Shown one piece after another: positions 54,296-63,846 of a stretch of 64,000 bases of DNA. This DNA comes from Streptomyces lydicus. GTDB lineage: Bacteria; Actinomycetota; Actinomycetes; Streptomycetales; Streptomycetaceae. The position numbers and the translations under genes were made by a program. The stretch's first letter is position 1. Every line of letters begins with the position of its first letter. The notes beneath the pieces were generated by a model. It was not told where the DNA came from, searched no databases, and was given only the letters and a program-made list of their open reading frames with translations. Where the stretch lies: positions 261,538 through 325,537 of the forward strand of contig NZ_JNZA01000001.1 of the NCBI RefSeq assembly GCF_000717345.1. The letters run 5' to 3'.

Positions 54296-54388
54296 GGTTC
54301 GCGGGGGCCCGACCGCTCGCCCAACTCTGCCGTCCGGCCGCAGAGTAGGGTCAGTGGCCTGAAAGCCACGAGACCCAAGGATCTAGCC

Positions 54389-55351
54389 ATGCATCGTGTT
54401 GCCGTCCTGGCCGTTCCCGCGGTCAAGCCCTTCGACCTGTCCATGCCGTCGGTGCTGCTCGGGGCCGTCGAACTCGGCGGACGCCCCGGCTATGAGGTGA
54501 CGGTGTGCACCGCCACGCCCGGTACGCTCGCCGCCTCCGGTGGCATCGAGGTGGTGATCCGGCACGGCCTTCAGGCGGTCGCGGCGGCGGACACGGTGAT
54601 CGTCCCCTCAACCGCCAGTCGGCACGACGCGGAGCCAGCCGTGCTGGACGCCTTGCGAGAGGCAGCCGCCGCGGGCAAGCGCGTTGCCTCGATCTGCAGC
54701 GGCGCCTTCGTCCTCGCCCAGGCCGGGCTCCTCGACGGTCGTGCTGCCACCACCCACTGGGCCCTGGCCGAGGAACTGCAGCGCGCCTTCCCCGCGGTGC
54801 GCGTGGACGCCGGCCGGCTGTTCGCCGAGGACGGACGGATCGTCACCGGTGCCGGCTCGGCCGCCGGGATCGACCTGTGCCTGCACCTGATCAGCTCCGA
54901 CTACGGCGCGGCCGCGGCCAACGCGGCGGCCCGCGCCGCCGTCGTCACCCCGGTGCGCCACGGTGGGCAAGCGCAGTTCGTGCAGACCCCACTGCCGACC
55001 AAGACCGACTCCTCATTGGACGCGGCCCGCATCTGGGCACTGCAACATTTGGACCAGCCGATCTCCCTGCGCGACCTGGCCGGTCAGGCCAAGGTCAGCG
55101 TGCGGACCCTGACCCGCCGCTTCACCACCGAGACCGGTGTGACCCCGTTCCAATGGCTGCTCCAGCAGCGGCTGCTGCGGGCTCGCGAACTGCTGGAGAC
55201 CACCGATCTCACCGTCGACCATGTGGCCAGCCGCAGCGGCCTCGGCTCCGGTGAGTCGCTCCGCCAGCACCTGAGCCGCCAGATCGGCATGACCCCGGCC
55301 GCCTACCGGAGCGCCTTCACCCACCGTCCGAGTGTGAAGACTGGTCAGTGA
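54389..55351 (+). CDS. GlxA-type AraC-family regulator
   Basis: Regulator of 320 residues with an N-terminal DJ-1/PfpI-like domain (RVAVLAVPAVKPFDLSMPSV, KRVASICSGAFVLAQAGLLD with the nucleophile-elbow Cys in ICSGAF) and C-terminal AraC helix-turn-helix pair (ISLRDLAGQAKVSVRTLTRR, FTTETGVTPFQWLLQQRL and TVDHVASRSGLGSGESLRQH). This architecture is that of GlxA/FtrA-type activators. It probably controls the divergent NAD(P)-binding gene. ATG 54389, spacing to the divergent start 145 bp. Confidence 0.9.
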   Translation: MHRVAVLAVPAVKPFDLSMPSVLLGAVELGGRPGYEVTVCTATPGTLAASGGIEVVIRHGLQAVAAADTVIVPSTASRHDAEPAVLDALREAAAAGKRVASICSGAFVLAQAGLLDGRAATTHWALAEELQRAFPAVRVDAGRLFAEDGRIVTGAGSAAGIDLCLHLISSDYGAAAANAAARAAVVTPVRHGGQAQFVQTPLPTKTDSSLDAARIWALQHLDQPISLRDLAGQAKVSVRTLTRRFTTETGVTPFQWLLQQRLLRARELLETTDLTVDHVASRSGLGSGESLRQHLSRQIGMTPAAYRSAFTHRPSVKTGQ

Positions 55352-55609
55352 CCGCGCGTGACTCGGCCCGGACGTGACCATTCATAGGCCGAGCAGCGCC
55401 CGGAACGCGTCCCACTACTTTCAGCCGGTGTACCCGTCGACGGCGTTCCGCGGCCGGAGGTCGGCCTCGTGCCGGGCGGAGCGCTGCTGCAGCTCGGCGA
55501 GGTGGAGTGCGGGTGGCCCGAGCCCGAGTGGGGTTGGGGGAAGATGGAGGACGACGCCGCAGAGGGGCGTGCCAGCCCCCCGGCCCAGGCGTGATCCGCC
55601 GGACGGGCC

Positions 55610-57040
<1,431 letters not shown>

Positions 57041-57057
57041 CTGCGTTAAAATTCGGT

Positions 57058-57480
57058 ATGCCCCTTCCGGAATCCGCCGCTGTCGCGGCCGAACTGCGCA
57101 CCGCGATGGGAAAGCTCACGCGGCGCGTGAAACTCGAGGACCAGATGCCGCACGGCCAGGTGGCCGTCCTCGGTGCGCTGGACCGCAGCGGCGCGATGAC
57201 GACCAGCGAACTGGCGGCCGATCAGCGGGTGCGCCCGCAGTCCATGGCCCGAGCGGTTGGACTCCTCATGGAGCAGGGGCTGATCACGCGCCGGGCGCAT
57301 CCGACCGACGGCCGCAAGAGCCTGGTCGAGCTCTCCGCTGCGGGGCAGGCACTGCTGGAGGAGGAGCGGGGGCGCAGGGCGGATTGGCTCGCGCGGGCGA
57401 TTGAGGCGGAATTGACGGGCGAGGAGCGGGAGTTGCTGGCGCGGGGGATCGGGCTGGTGGAGAGGCTCGCGGCGCACTAG
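57058..57480 (+). CDS. MarR-family regulator
   Basis: MarR regulator of 140 residues: GQVAVLGALDRSGAMTTSEL, AADQRVRPQSMARAVGLLME with recognition helix RPQSMARAVGLL, then QGLITRRAHPTDGRKSLVEL, the wing. No ligand-specific residues stand out. TAAAAT lies 5 nt before the ATG with no clear ribosome-binding site, so a leaderless transcript is possible. The last base of its TAG stop is the first base of the IS element. Probably acts on the tandem repeats upstream. Confidence 0.87.
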   Translation: MPLPESAAVAAELRTAMGKLTRRVKLEDQMPHGQVAVLGALDRSGAMTTSELAADQRVRPQSMARAVGLLMEQGLITRRAHPTDGRKSLVELSAAGQALLEEERGRRADWLARAIEAELTGEERELLARGIGLVERLAAH

Positions 57481-58519
57481 GGCGCGTATCGAGGCGTGAT
57501 CAGTGGACAGCTCCGGGTGAGGTCTTTGATCCAGATCATCGAGGCGCGAAGGTGGAGGCCGGCGAGGTAGCTCGCGGGGGTCTTGTCGTACCGCGTGGCG
57601 ATGCCGCTCCATACCTTGAGCTTGTTGATCAGGCGCTCGACGGTGTTCCGCTCCTTGTAGAGCTCGGCGTCGCGGCTGACGGGCCTGCCGCCTCTGTTGC
57701 CCTTCTTCTTCCGGTTCGCGGCCTGGTCCCTCTTCTCCGGGATGGCCGCCTTGATGCCGCGTCCGCGCAGGTAGGCACGGTTACCGCGGGAAGAATAGGC
57801 ATTGTCCCCGGCGACGGCGACGGCGACGGCGTCGGGCCGGGTGCGGGGACGGCCGACGGGCCCGCGGACCCTGATCTTCCCGAGCACGGGGGTGAACTGC
57901 GGGCTGCCGGCTGCCTGTCCGGCGGCCAGGACGAGCGCCAGCGGGCGGCACTTGCAGTCGGCAGCGAGGTGAACCTTGCTGGTCTGTCCACCTCGCGAGC
58001 GCCCCAGGAGGGCGGCCTTCAGCCGGAGCTTTCGACGCCGGCGGACGCGTCGTCGCTCTTCGCGTCCGGGGCCCGCTTCGCCAGCGTCAGGTCCACTTGG
58101 TTCTTCAGAGTCGCCCTCGTGACCTGACCTTCTCCTCCACAGGAGCAGCCTTCTCCAGGGCAGTGAGCACGTCCTCGCCCCATGTGCATCCCGGCGGCGT
58201 CATGGTGAGCGCGCGCGGTGGTGGAGTCGATGCTGACCAGCGACAGATCCACCTCACGCCGCTTCGCGGCTTGCGCGATCAGCCCCTCCAACAGCGCCTC
58301 GAACACGCCGGCATCACGCCACCGCCGGAAGCAGTTGGAGCCGGTCGACCAGGCACCGAACTCCTGCGGCATCTCCCGCCACTGCCCGCCGGACTTGAAC
58401 CGCCAGATCGCGCCGTCGAACTGCTGCCGCAGGCGCTCGGGATACGGGCCGTACTCGCCGATCGGCAGGTGCGGCCCGATGAACTCCCACTCATCGTCGG
58501 TCAGCTGTACTCGCGTCAC
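57480..58519 (-). pseudogene. IS5-family transposase in two frames
   Basis: Transposase of the IS5 family. First frame, GTG 58519 to stop 58019 (166 residues), begins MTRVQLTDDEWEFIGPHLPI and has WREMPQEFGAWSTGSNCFRR plus the first catalytic Asp in LVSIDSTTARAHHDAAG. The second frame, from about 58028 to the left end, continues GRSRGGQTSKVHLAADCKCR with the second Asp region DNAYSSRGNRAYLRGRG, and NTVERLINKLKVWSGIATRY with the catalytic Glu. A -1 shift near 58026 (cgaaag) would fuse them, either programmed or a mutation. Intact otherwise, so activity is possible if frameshifting works. Confidence 0.8.
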
Positions 58520-58593
58520 GCACAGCGGTCTAACGGATCAGGCATCGGAGCGCAGGCAAACCCCCAGAACGAATCACAACGCGATACGCGCCC
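57480..58593 (-). mobile_element. IS5-family insertion sequence, 1114 bp
   Basis: Terminal inverted repeats GGGCGCGTATCG (57480-57491) and CGATACGCGCCC (58582-58593) enclose a two-frame transposase. The left end follows TA of the marR stop codon; the right flank starts TCA, so no exact target duplication is visible. A 193-bp derivative with the same ends is at 60201-60393. Confidence 0.88.
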
Positions 58594-58627
58594 TCATCCT
58601 GGTCGCTGAGTCCACCTTCTGCCCGGT

Positions 58628-59548
58628 TCACAGTGCGACCACGATTTTTCCGTGAACATGCCTCTCGGCCTGGGTCGTCACGGCTTCCCAAATCTGCTCG
58701 ACCGGGAAGGTCGCCGCGATCGGCACCGTGATCTCGCCAGAATGGATCGCGTCGGCGATCCGTTCCAGGGCGCCCGGACCCGCATCGAGGGCGCCCGTCT
58801 TGCGCACACCGGGCGGCGGGGCGGGGCCGTCGGCCACGACGGAGATCCGCTCGGGTGCCACGCCGAGCGCGAGTGCGGTCTCGGCCGCCTCCCTTCCGAA
58901 CAGGTCGGTTGCGGCGGTGATCCCCTCGGGCGCCAGGGCCCGCACCCGGTCCGCCAGGCCGGGGCCGTACGCCACGGGTTCGGCGCCGAGAGCGCGCAGG
59001 AATCCGAACGTGCCCTCGGAGGCGGTGCCGAGCACCCGGGCGCCCGCAAGCTTCGCCAGCTGCACGGCGAAGATACCCACGCCGCCCGCCGCCCCACCGA
59101 TCAGGACGGTGTCCCCGGTGCGGAGCCCGATCGCGGCGAGCGCGGCGGAGGCCGTCAGACCGGACACCGGAAGCGTGCCCGCCACCTCGTCGCCGATACC
59201 CTCCGGAGTGGGCCATAACGTTGTCGCAGGCGTCTTGACCAGCACGAAATCGGCGACTGACCGGCCGATCGCAGCCCCGTACACCCGGTCGCCGGTCGCG
59301 AATCCGGTGGCGTCGGCGCCCACCTCGTCCACCACTCCGGCGAAGTCGCTGCCGAACCCGGCCGGCAAGGTGATGCCGAACCGCGCCGCCATGTCGGGCT
59401 GCGTGGTGATCTGCCAATCCATCGGATTCAGCCCGGCGGCCGTGACCCGGACGCGAACCTCGTCCGGTGCGGCGTGCGGCTCGGGTATCTCCTGCAGTTC
59501 GAGTACTTCGGGGCCGCCAAATCGCCGGTAACGGACAGCTTTACTCAT
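58628..59548 (-). CDS. Zinc-free quinone/enone oxidoreductase
   Basis: MDR-family NADP-dependent oxidoreductase of 306 residues. Starts MSKAVRYRRFGGPEVLELQE; GSDFAGVVDEVGADATGFAT and Rossmann motif LIGGAAGGVGIFAVQLAKLA. Ends TFPVEQIWEAVTTQAERHVH then GKIVVAL. No zinc ligands. ATG 59548. The IS element inserted 34 bp after its stop. Divergent from the TetR gene at 59632, with two GGGAC-N3-GTCYC boxes between, so it is probably induced by an electrophile or quinone ligand of that regulator. Confidence 0.9.
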   Translation of the reverse strand: MSKAVRYRRFGGPEVLELQEIPEPHAAPDEVRVRVTAAGLNPMDWQITTQPDMAARFGITLPAGFGSDFAGVVDEVGADATGFATGDRVYGAAIGRSVADFVLVKTPATTLWPTPEGIGDEVAGTLPVSGLTASAALAAIGLRTGDTVLIGGAAGGVGIFAVQLAKLAGARVLGTASEGTFGFLRALGAEPVAYGPGLADRVRALAPEGITAATDLFGREAAETALALGVAPERISVVADGPAPPPGVRKTGALDAGPGALERIADAIHSGEITVPIAATFPVEQIWEAVTTQAERHVHGKIVVAL

Positions 59549-59572
59549 CGGTGCCCTCTCCTGGCCAGTGAT

Positions 59573-59625
59573 GGGACTTGGTCTCATCGACCCTACAGCA
59601 GTGATGGGACCAAGTCCCGTACACT
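59573..59625. promoter_or_regulatory. Paired TetR operators and leaderless tetR promoter
   Basis: GGGACTTGGTCTC (59573-59585) and GGGACCAAGTCCC (59606-59618), centres 33 bp apart, about three helical turns. TACACT (59620-59625) ends 6 nt before the tetR ATG and is flush with the second box. Confidence 0.65.
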
Positions 59626-59631
59626 GCTCCC

Positions 59632-60201
59632 ATGGCTCGCTGGCAACCCGACGCACCAGAACGACTCGCCGCCGCCGCCCTCGACCTCTTCGAGGAGCAC
59701 GGCTACGAGAACACGACCGTGATCGAGATCGCGGAGCGCGCGGGGCTCACAAAGAGCACGTTCTTCCGGTACTTCCCGGACAAGCGCGAGGTGCTCTTCG
59801 GCGCGGGCACGGTGACCGGCCTGCTCGTCGAAGGGATCGCCTCGGCGCCGTCGGTGGCCGACCCGCTCGATGCGGTGGCGGACGCCCTCGATGCGCTCGG
59901 CCGGACGTTCTTCACCGCCGACCGCCGCGAGTTCAGCGGCCGGCGCCAAGCCGTACTGAACGCCAATACGGAACTGCGTGAACGCGAAGCCCTGAAAAGG
60001 GTCGACCTCACCGCCTCAATGGGCGAGGCCCTCAACCGCCGCGGAGTCCCGAGCCTGACCGCGCGCGTGGCCGCGAAACTGGGCACGCTCGTCTGGGAGA
60101 TCGCCTTTGATCAGTGGATTGACACCAACAACAGCGAGGACTTCGGCCCACTGGCACGGCAAGCGCTCGCCGAAGTACGCGCGGCCGCAGCCGTGCGCTA
60201 A
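59632..60201 (+). CDS. TetR-family regulator
   Basis: TetR regulator of 189 residues. The helix-turn-helix is LAAAALDLFEEHGYENTTVI, EIAERAGLTKSTFFRYFPDK, with recognition helix TKSTFFRYF. The C-terminal part is helical. It likely represses the divergent quinone oxidoreductase and itself through the two boxes upstream. The stop codon TAA is completed by the first A of the adjoining MITE-like element, mirroring the marR/IS junction. No ribosome-binding site; start 6 nt after TACACT. Confidence 0.88.
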   Translation: MARWQPDAPERLAAAALDLFEEHGYENTTVIEIAERAGLTKSTFFRYFPDKREVLFGAGTVTGLLVEGIASAPSVADPLDAVADALDALGRTFFTADRREFSGRRQAVLNANTELREREALKRVDLTASMGEALNRRGVPSLTARVAAKLGTLVWEIAFDQWIDTNNSEDFGPLARQALAEVRAAAAVR

Positions 60202-60393
60202 GGCGCGTATCGCGTCGCGATCGCTCTGTGGGATTGCCTGCGTTTCGAGGCATGATCCGGTAGACCGCTGTGCGTGACACGAGTACGACAAGACCCCCGC
60301 GAGCTACCTCGCCGGCCCCCACCTTCACGCCTCGATGATCTGGATCAAAGACCTCACCCAAGCTGTCCACTGATCACGGCTCGATACGCGCCC
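60201..60393. mobile_element. 193-bp MITE-like deletion derivative of the IS5-family element
   Basis: Ends AGGCGCGTATCG and CGATACGCGCCC match the IS at 57480-58593, and TA flanks both sides (60199-60200, 60394-60395). The first ~85 bp correspond to the transposase-start end of that IS (about 80-85 % by eye, including GTGACACGAGTAC, the start codon region), the last ~110 bp to its other end (about 96 %). The internal join is at a shared GTAC. It has no transposase and could be mobilised in trans. Confidence 0.85.
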
Positions 60394-60462
60394 TAGCTGG
60401 ACCTCTGGCGCAACCGCGCTCCAGGGACTGTCCGGCGGAGCTTGGGGCCGTAGGCTCTGACG

Positions 60463-60756
60463 GTGATTAATCTCCAGGTCCGTAGTGAGAGCGGCGCGAT
60501 CCAGGCTCGTGCCGAGCACGGTGTGGTCTGGGGGCCGGAGCTGGCAAGGCTCGACCACTCGGTGTTTCCGATGTTGGGGCACCTGTTGCCGTACGCGGAC
60601 ACCGCTTTCAACAGTCGGCAGGTGTCCAGCTTGCTGGGGGAAGTACCGCGACTGCCGCCGGGTGTGGTCACCGATGAGTTCGCGAGCGAGCTTCTGGAGC
60701 TGGGGCAGAAGGTTCTCGACGGACAACACCTGTATCTGTGGTTCGTCGGGGACTGA
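60463..60756 (+). CDS. Small hypothetical protein
   Basis: Protein of 97 residues: INLQVRSESGAIQARAEHGV, LARLDHSVFPMLGHLLPYAD, TAFNSRQVSSLLGEVPRLPP, ELLELGQKVLDGQHLYLWFV. Composition and codon use look genuine and it resembles small Streptomyces proteins of unknown function. GTG 60463; it may be coupled to nothing. No motif recognised. Confidence 0.55.
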   Translation: MINLQVRSESGAIQARAEHGVVWGPELARLDHSVFPMLGHLLPYADTAFNSRQVSSLLGEVPRLPPGVVTDEFASELLELGQKVLDGQHLYLWFVGD

Positions 60757-60931
60757 GACGGCTGGTCCGCTCAGCCCCGGAGCCGTAGCGTGGCGGCTGC
60801 GACGACCGCAGTGCCATGAAAGACGTAGGCACTGCACGTTCTGTCGTCTGGATGAACTCGCTCTGGAAGCCGTCGGGCAACGCCTTGAGCCGGATCAGGC
60901 GATGATCGAGTGCCGGCACCCAGAGCCGCGT

Positions 60932-62104
60932 TCACCGATTTGCGGCCAGCACTGCCGCGAGGCCCTCTTGTAGATCCTTGACGAAATACTCGGGAACCTC
61001 CAGCGACGGGAAATGCCCCCCGATTTCCGGCGACCTCCATCGGACGATTTGCCGGTACCGTTCCTGTGCCCAGGGGCGCGGACACTTCTCGATGTCGCGG
61101 GGATACATACTGATTGCTGACGGGACGTCGACCCGAAGTTCGGGATCGAGCGAGTTGTGGCTTTCGTAGTAGATGCGGGCTGCCGATGCGCCGGTCCGCG
61201 TCAGCCAATACAGGGTGACGTCATCAAGAACCCTGTCCATGGAAATCGTCTCGAACGGGCTGTCTTCGGTGTCTGACCACTCGGCGAACTTGTCAAGGAT
61301 CCAGGCAAGAAGCCCGACCGGTGAGTCGACGAGCGAGTAGCCGATGGTCTGCGGTCGGGTCGCCTGCTGCTTCGCGTACGCCGCGCGGTGGCGCCAGAAA
61401 TGGCGGGTTTCCTCGGCCCACTTGCGCTCGACCGCCGTGAGCCCGTCCGTCGTCAACCCGGGCGGTCCCTCCGCGAACGTTGTGTGGATGCCGAGGACCT
61501 GCGCCGGGAACCTGCCGCCGAGAACCGTGGTGATATTGCCTCCCCAGTCGCCGCCGTGGGCGACGAATTTGCTGTAGCCGAGCCTTCCCATCAGTTCCAC
61601 CCATGCGGCCGCGATCTTTTCGGTCCCCCACCCGGTGGTGGCCGGTTTGTCGCTGTAACCGAAGCCGGGCAGCGACGGGGCCACGACGTGGAACGCCGGC
61701 GCATCGGCATCGTTCGGATCTGCCAGCTCGTCCACTACGTCGATGAACTCGGCAATGCTGCCCGGCCACCCGTGCGTCAAGATCAGAGGAGTGGCATCTG
61801 CGCGCGCGGATCGGCGGTGCAGGAAGTGGATTCCCAGATCATCGATCGTCGTGCGGAACTGGCCGATCCGGTTGAGGCGCGCTTCGAACGCCCGCCAGTT
61901 GTACCCCGTGCGCCAGTAGTTCACGACGTCGACGAGGTCGGCGAGAGGAACGCCCTGCCCCCATCGGCGAGGGCCGGGCGCGGCGCCGTGGACCGTCTCA
62001 ACCTCCGGCAGCCGCGCCGCATCCAGTCGCGCGCGCAGATCGTCGAGGTCAGCGTCAGTTGCGTGGGCTTCAAATGCTTGCACGTCGCTGGTCGGACGGG
62101 GCAT
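60932..62104 (-). CDS. Epoxide hydrolase (alpha/beta hydrolase with EHN domain)
   Basis: Epoxide hydrolase of 390 residues that opens epoxides to diols through an ester intermediate. The N-terminal EHN domain spans residues about 5-110 (LDDLRARLDAARLPEVETVH, NYWRTGYNWRAFEARLNRIG). Oxyanion HGWPGS, nucleophile Asp in AHGGDWGGN (GGDWG), lid tyrosines in the cap, and catalytic His in GGHFPSLEVPEYF are all present. ATG 62104 has AGGAGG 4-5 nt upstream. Divergent from a CGNR-type regulator with shared AACCGGCTAAG boxes between. Confidence 0.92.
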   Translation of the reverse strand: MPRPTSDVQAFEAHATDADLDDLRARLDAARLPEVETVHGAAPGPRRWGQGVPLADLVDVVNYWRTGYNWRAFEARLNRIGQFRTTIDDLGIHFLHRRSARADATPLILTHGWPGSIAEFIDVVDELADPNDADAPAFHVVAPSLPGFGYSDKPATTGWGTEKIAAAWVELMGRLGYSKFVAHGGDWGGNITTVLGGRFPAQVLGIHTTFAEGPPGLTTDGLTAVERKWAEETRHFWRHRAAYAKQQATRPQTIGYSLVDSPVGLLAWILDKFAEWSDTEDSPFETISMDRVLDDVTLYWLTRTGASAARIYYESHNSLDPELRVDVPSAISMYPRDIEKCPRPWAQERYRQIVRWRSPEIGGHFPSLEVPEYFVKDLQEGLAAVLAANR

Positions 62105-62124
62105 GAGACCTCCTGGCCATCGCG

Positions 62125-62206
62125 GAACCGGCTACGACCTGTCGTGAACCGGCTAAGACGGTTCTAGCAGTTCCCCGAGCCACGCTGCAACCGGCTAAGG
62201 TGGTTC
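62125..62206. promoter_or_regulatory. Three AACCGGCTA boxes between epoxide hydrolase and CGNR gene
   Basis: GAACCGGCTACG at 62125, GAACCGGCTAAGACGGTTC (62146-62164, with GAACCG/CGGTTC arms) and AACCGGCTAAGGTGGTTC (62189-62206), the last touching the CGNR start. They probably bind the CGNR protein. Confidence 0.55.
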
Positions 62207-62207
62207 C

Positions 62208-62783
62208 ATGCGTGCTGAGTTCCCTGACTTCCGCCTCGGTAATGTGCTGGCGACCAGCTTCACGGGGACTCTGTCGGAGCGTCGCGGCAACCCTGTGGAG
62301 CGCATTCCCACGCCGCAGCGACTCGTCGACTGGCTGGCAGTGAGCGGCCTCGCCGTGGACTCCTGCACCACTGCCCAGCTCGACCTCGCTCGGGAACTGA
62401 GGGAGTCGATTCACGCCGCCGCGACAGCGGCCGCGATCCGGGACGCTCTCCCTGCATCTGCTGTCCAAGTCATCAATGACTGCAGCGCTCAGGGTCGGGC
62501 CGCGGCCATCCTGACGCCCGAGGGTAAGCGGCGATGGCGGCTCAGCTCGGCTTCCTGTGTGGAAGATGCCCTCAGTGTGATCGCCGCCGACGCGATCAGC
62601 ATCATCGCGGGCGAACGAGACGGAAAATTGGCCTTGTGTGCATCACCAACCTGCCAAGCCGCCTTCTTCGACACCAGCCAAAGTCGCACCCGCAAATGGT
62701 GTGACATGAACACGTGCGGGAATCGTCAGAAGAAAGCACGCTTCAATGCCAACCAGCGCAAAAACCCTGGATCAGCGAAGTGA
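62208..62783 (+). CDS. ABATE/CGNR zinc-finger regulator
   Basis: Protein of 191 residues with an N-terminal ABATE domain (stress-induced regulator-like) and a C-terminal CGNR zinc finger: LALCASPTCQAAFFDTSQSR followed by TRKWCDMNTCGNRQKKARFN, where the Cys residues CxxxxC and CxxxxCGNR bind zinc. Such proteins are likely transcriptional regulators. ATG 62208 lies 6 nt after TAAGGT and has no ribosome-binding site. Divergent from the epoxide hydrolase it probably controls. Confidence 0.85.
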   Translation: MRAEFPDFRLGNVLATSFTGTLSERRGNPVERIPTPQRLVDWLAVSGLAVDSCTTAQLDLARELRESIHAAATAAAIRDALPASAVQVINDCSAQGRAAAILTPEGKRRWRLSSASCVEDALSVIAADAISIIAGERDGKLALCASPTCQAAFFDTSQSRTRKWCDMNTCGNRQKKARFNANQRKNPGSAK

Positions 62784-62879
62784 TCGTTACCTCGGTACAT
62801 CCACGTGGGCCCCACGCCTTGACGTGCTTCGACGACACCTGAGTTCCATGGTTGTGTGAGGCCGGCCATGACGGCGCCG

Positions 62880-63690
62880 AGGTCGCGTGGCTGGCTTCGT
62901 CAGGTCCCTGCGAGGGCTTCCGCCGCCTGCTTGGTGCCTTCGACGCGGGCCCGTACCTTGGCGAACGCATTCTGGCGGCTGGTGGACTGGTCGTTTGCGA
63001 AGGGGGAGAAGTCGGCGTCGTCGCAGGTGCCCAGCTGGTCGGCCGGGGATGTTGCGGGCCGCGCGAAGGACGCGGTCGCGGACTTCCTCCGCAGTTTCCA
63101 CGCGCGGGTCGCAAGGGTCGGTGACACCGACGAACACGCGGATGTCCGGCCGCAGCTGGTCGGCCGTCATCTTCAGAGCGTGTTCCGGGTCTGACTCGCT
63201 GGCCAGGGACAGGCTGAGGCTGCCGGCCTGGAGGCGGAACAGCTGCGGCAGCAGGTCCCCGTAGTCGACGTCGAGGCTGTGCGTGGAATTCTGGTCGGCG
63301 CCCGGGCCGCAGTAGACGCCGATCCGGGTGAGGCGTTGCAGTAGCTGGTTGTTGAGGTCAACGAACCCCTTCAGGACTCCGCCCCTGGGGTCCAGCTTGA
63401 GCGAGAGGCGGGCCTCTTCGAAGTCCAGCTCGACCTTGTGTGCGCCGACGTCCACAGCTGCGGATGTCCTTCTCCGCCTCGTCCAGCACGTCTTGGACGA
63501 CCACCTCACGTGCGTATCCGGCGATGCCGGGCGGCGGGCACAGCAGGCTCATCATGGACGGGGCGACCACGGCTTGCTTCACCGGGACCCTCGCGTACTG
63601 CTTCGCGGTTTGCAGGTACTGCCCGGTGGTGGTCCGGTACCGGAACGGAGACTCGCGACCAACCAAAGACCTGGCACCAGACAAGTCGGA
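62880..63690 (-). pseudogene. Frameshifted cobalamin-independent methionine-synthase-like (MetE_2) gene
   Basis: Member of the cobalamin-independent methionine synthase II family. Pieces, N to C: TTGQYLQTAKQYARVPVKQA, VVAPSMMSLLCPPPGIAGYA, DVLDEAEKDIRSC; then in a second frame VDVGAHKVELDFEEARLSLK, GADQNSTHSLDVDYGDLLPQ, VFVGVTDPCDPRVETAEEVR; then in a third DQLGTCDDADFSPFANDQST, KVRARVEGTKQAAEALAG. Frame changes at about 63465 and 63050; the N-terminal ~80 residues are also missing. In addition CDDADFS has lost the zinc-type Cys of CDDCGFS in relatives. Inactive. Confidence 0.78.
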
Positions 63691-63800
63691 TATTGCCGTT
63701 CGATTCCGAGGCGCCGCAGAGTTGTCGGCCGGGAGCCAGCCCGTATTCGGGGGTGTCGCGGTGCGGGGGTGCGATCGGCTCCGCCGCCGGACGTGGCGGC

Positions 63801-63827
63801 CGGGCCCGGCGCTCGTCGCCGGGCCCG
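63801..63827 (-). terminator. Terminator of the right-edge gene
   Basis: 11-bp perfect stem CGGGCCCGGCG / CGCCGGGCCCG with loop CTCGT, 20 bp past the stop of the partial minus-strand gene. Confidence 0.8.
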
Positions 63828-63846
63828 TGTCCTGGGCTGCTTTGGC

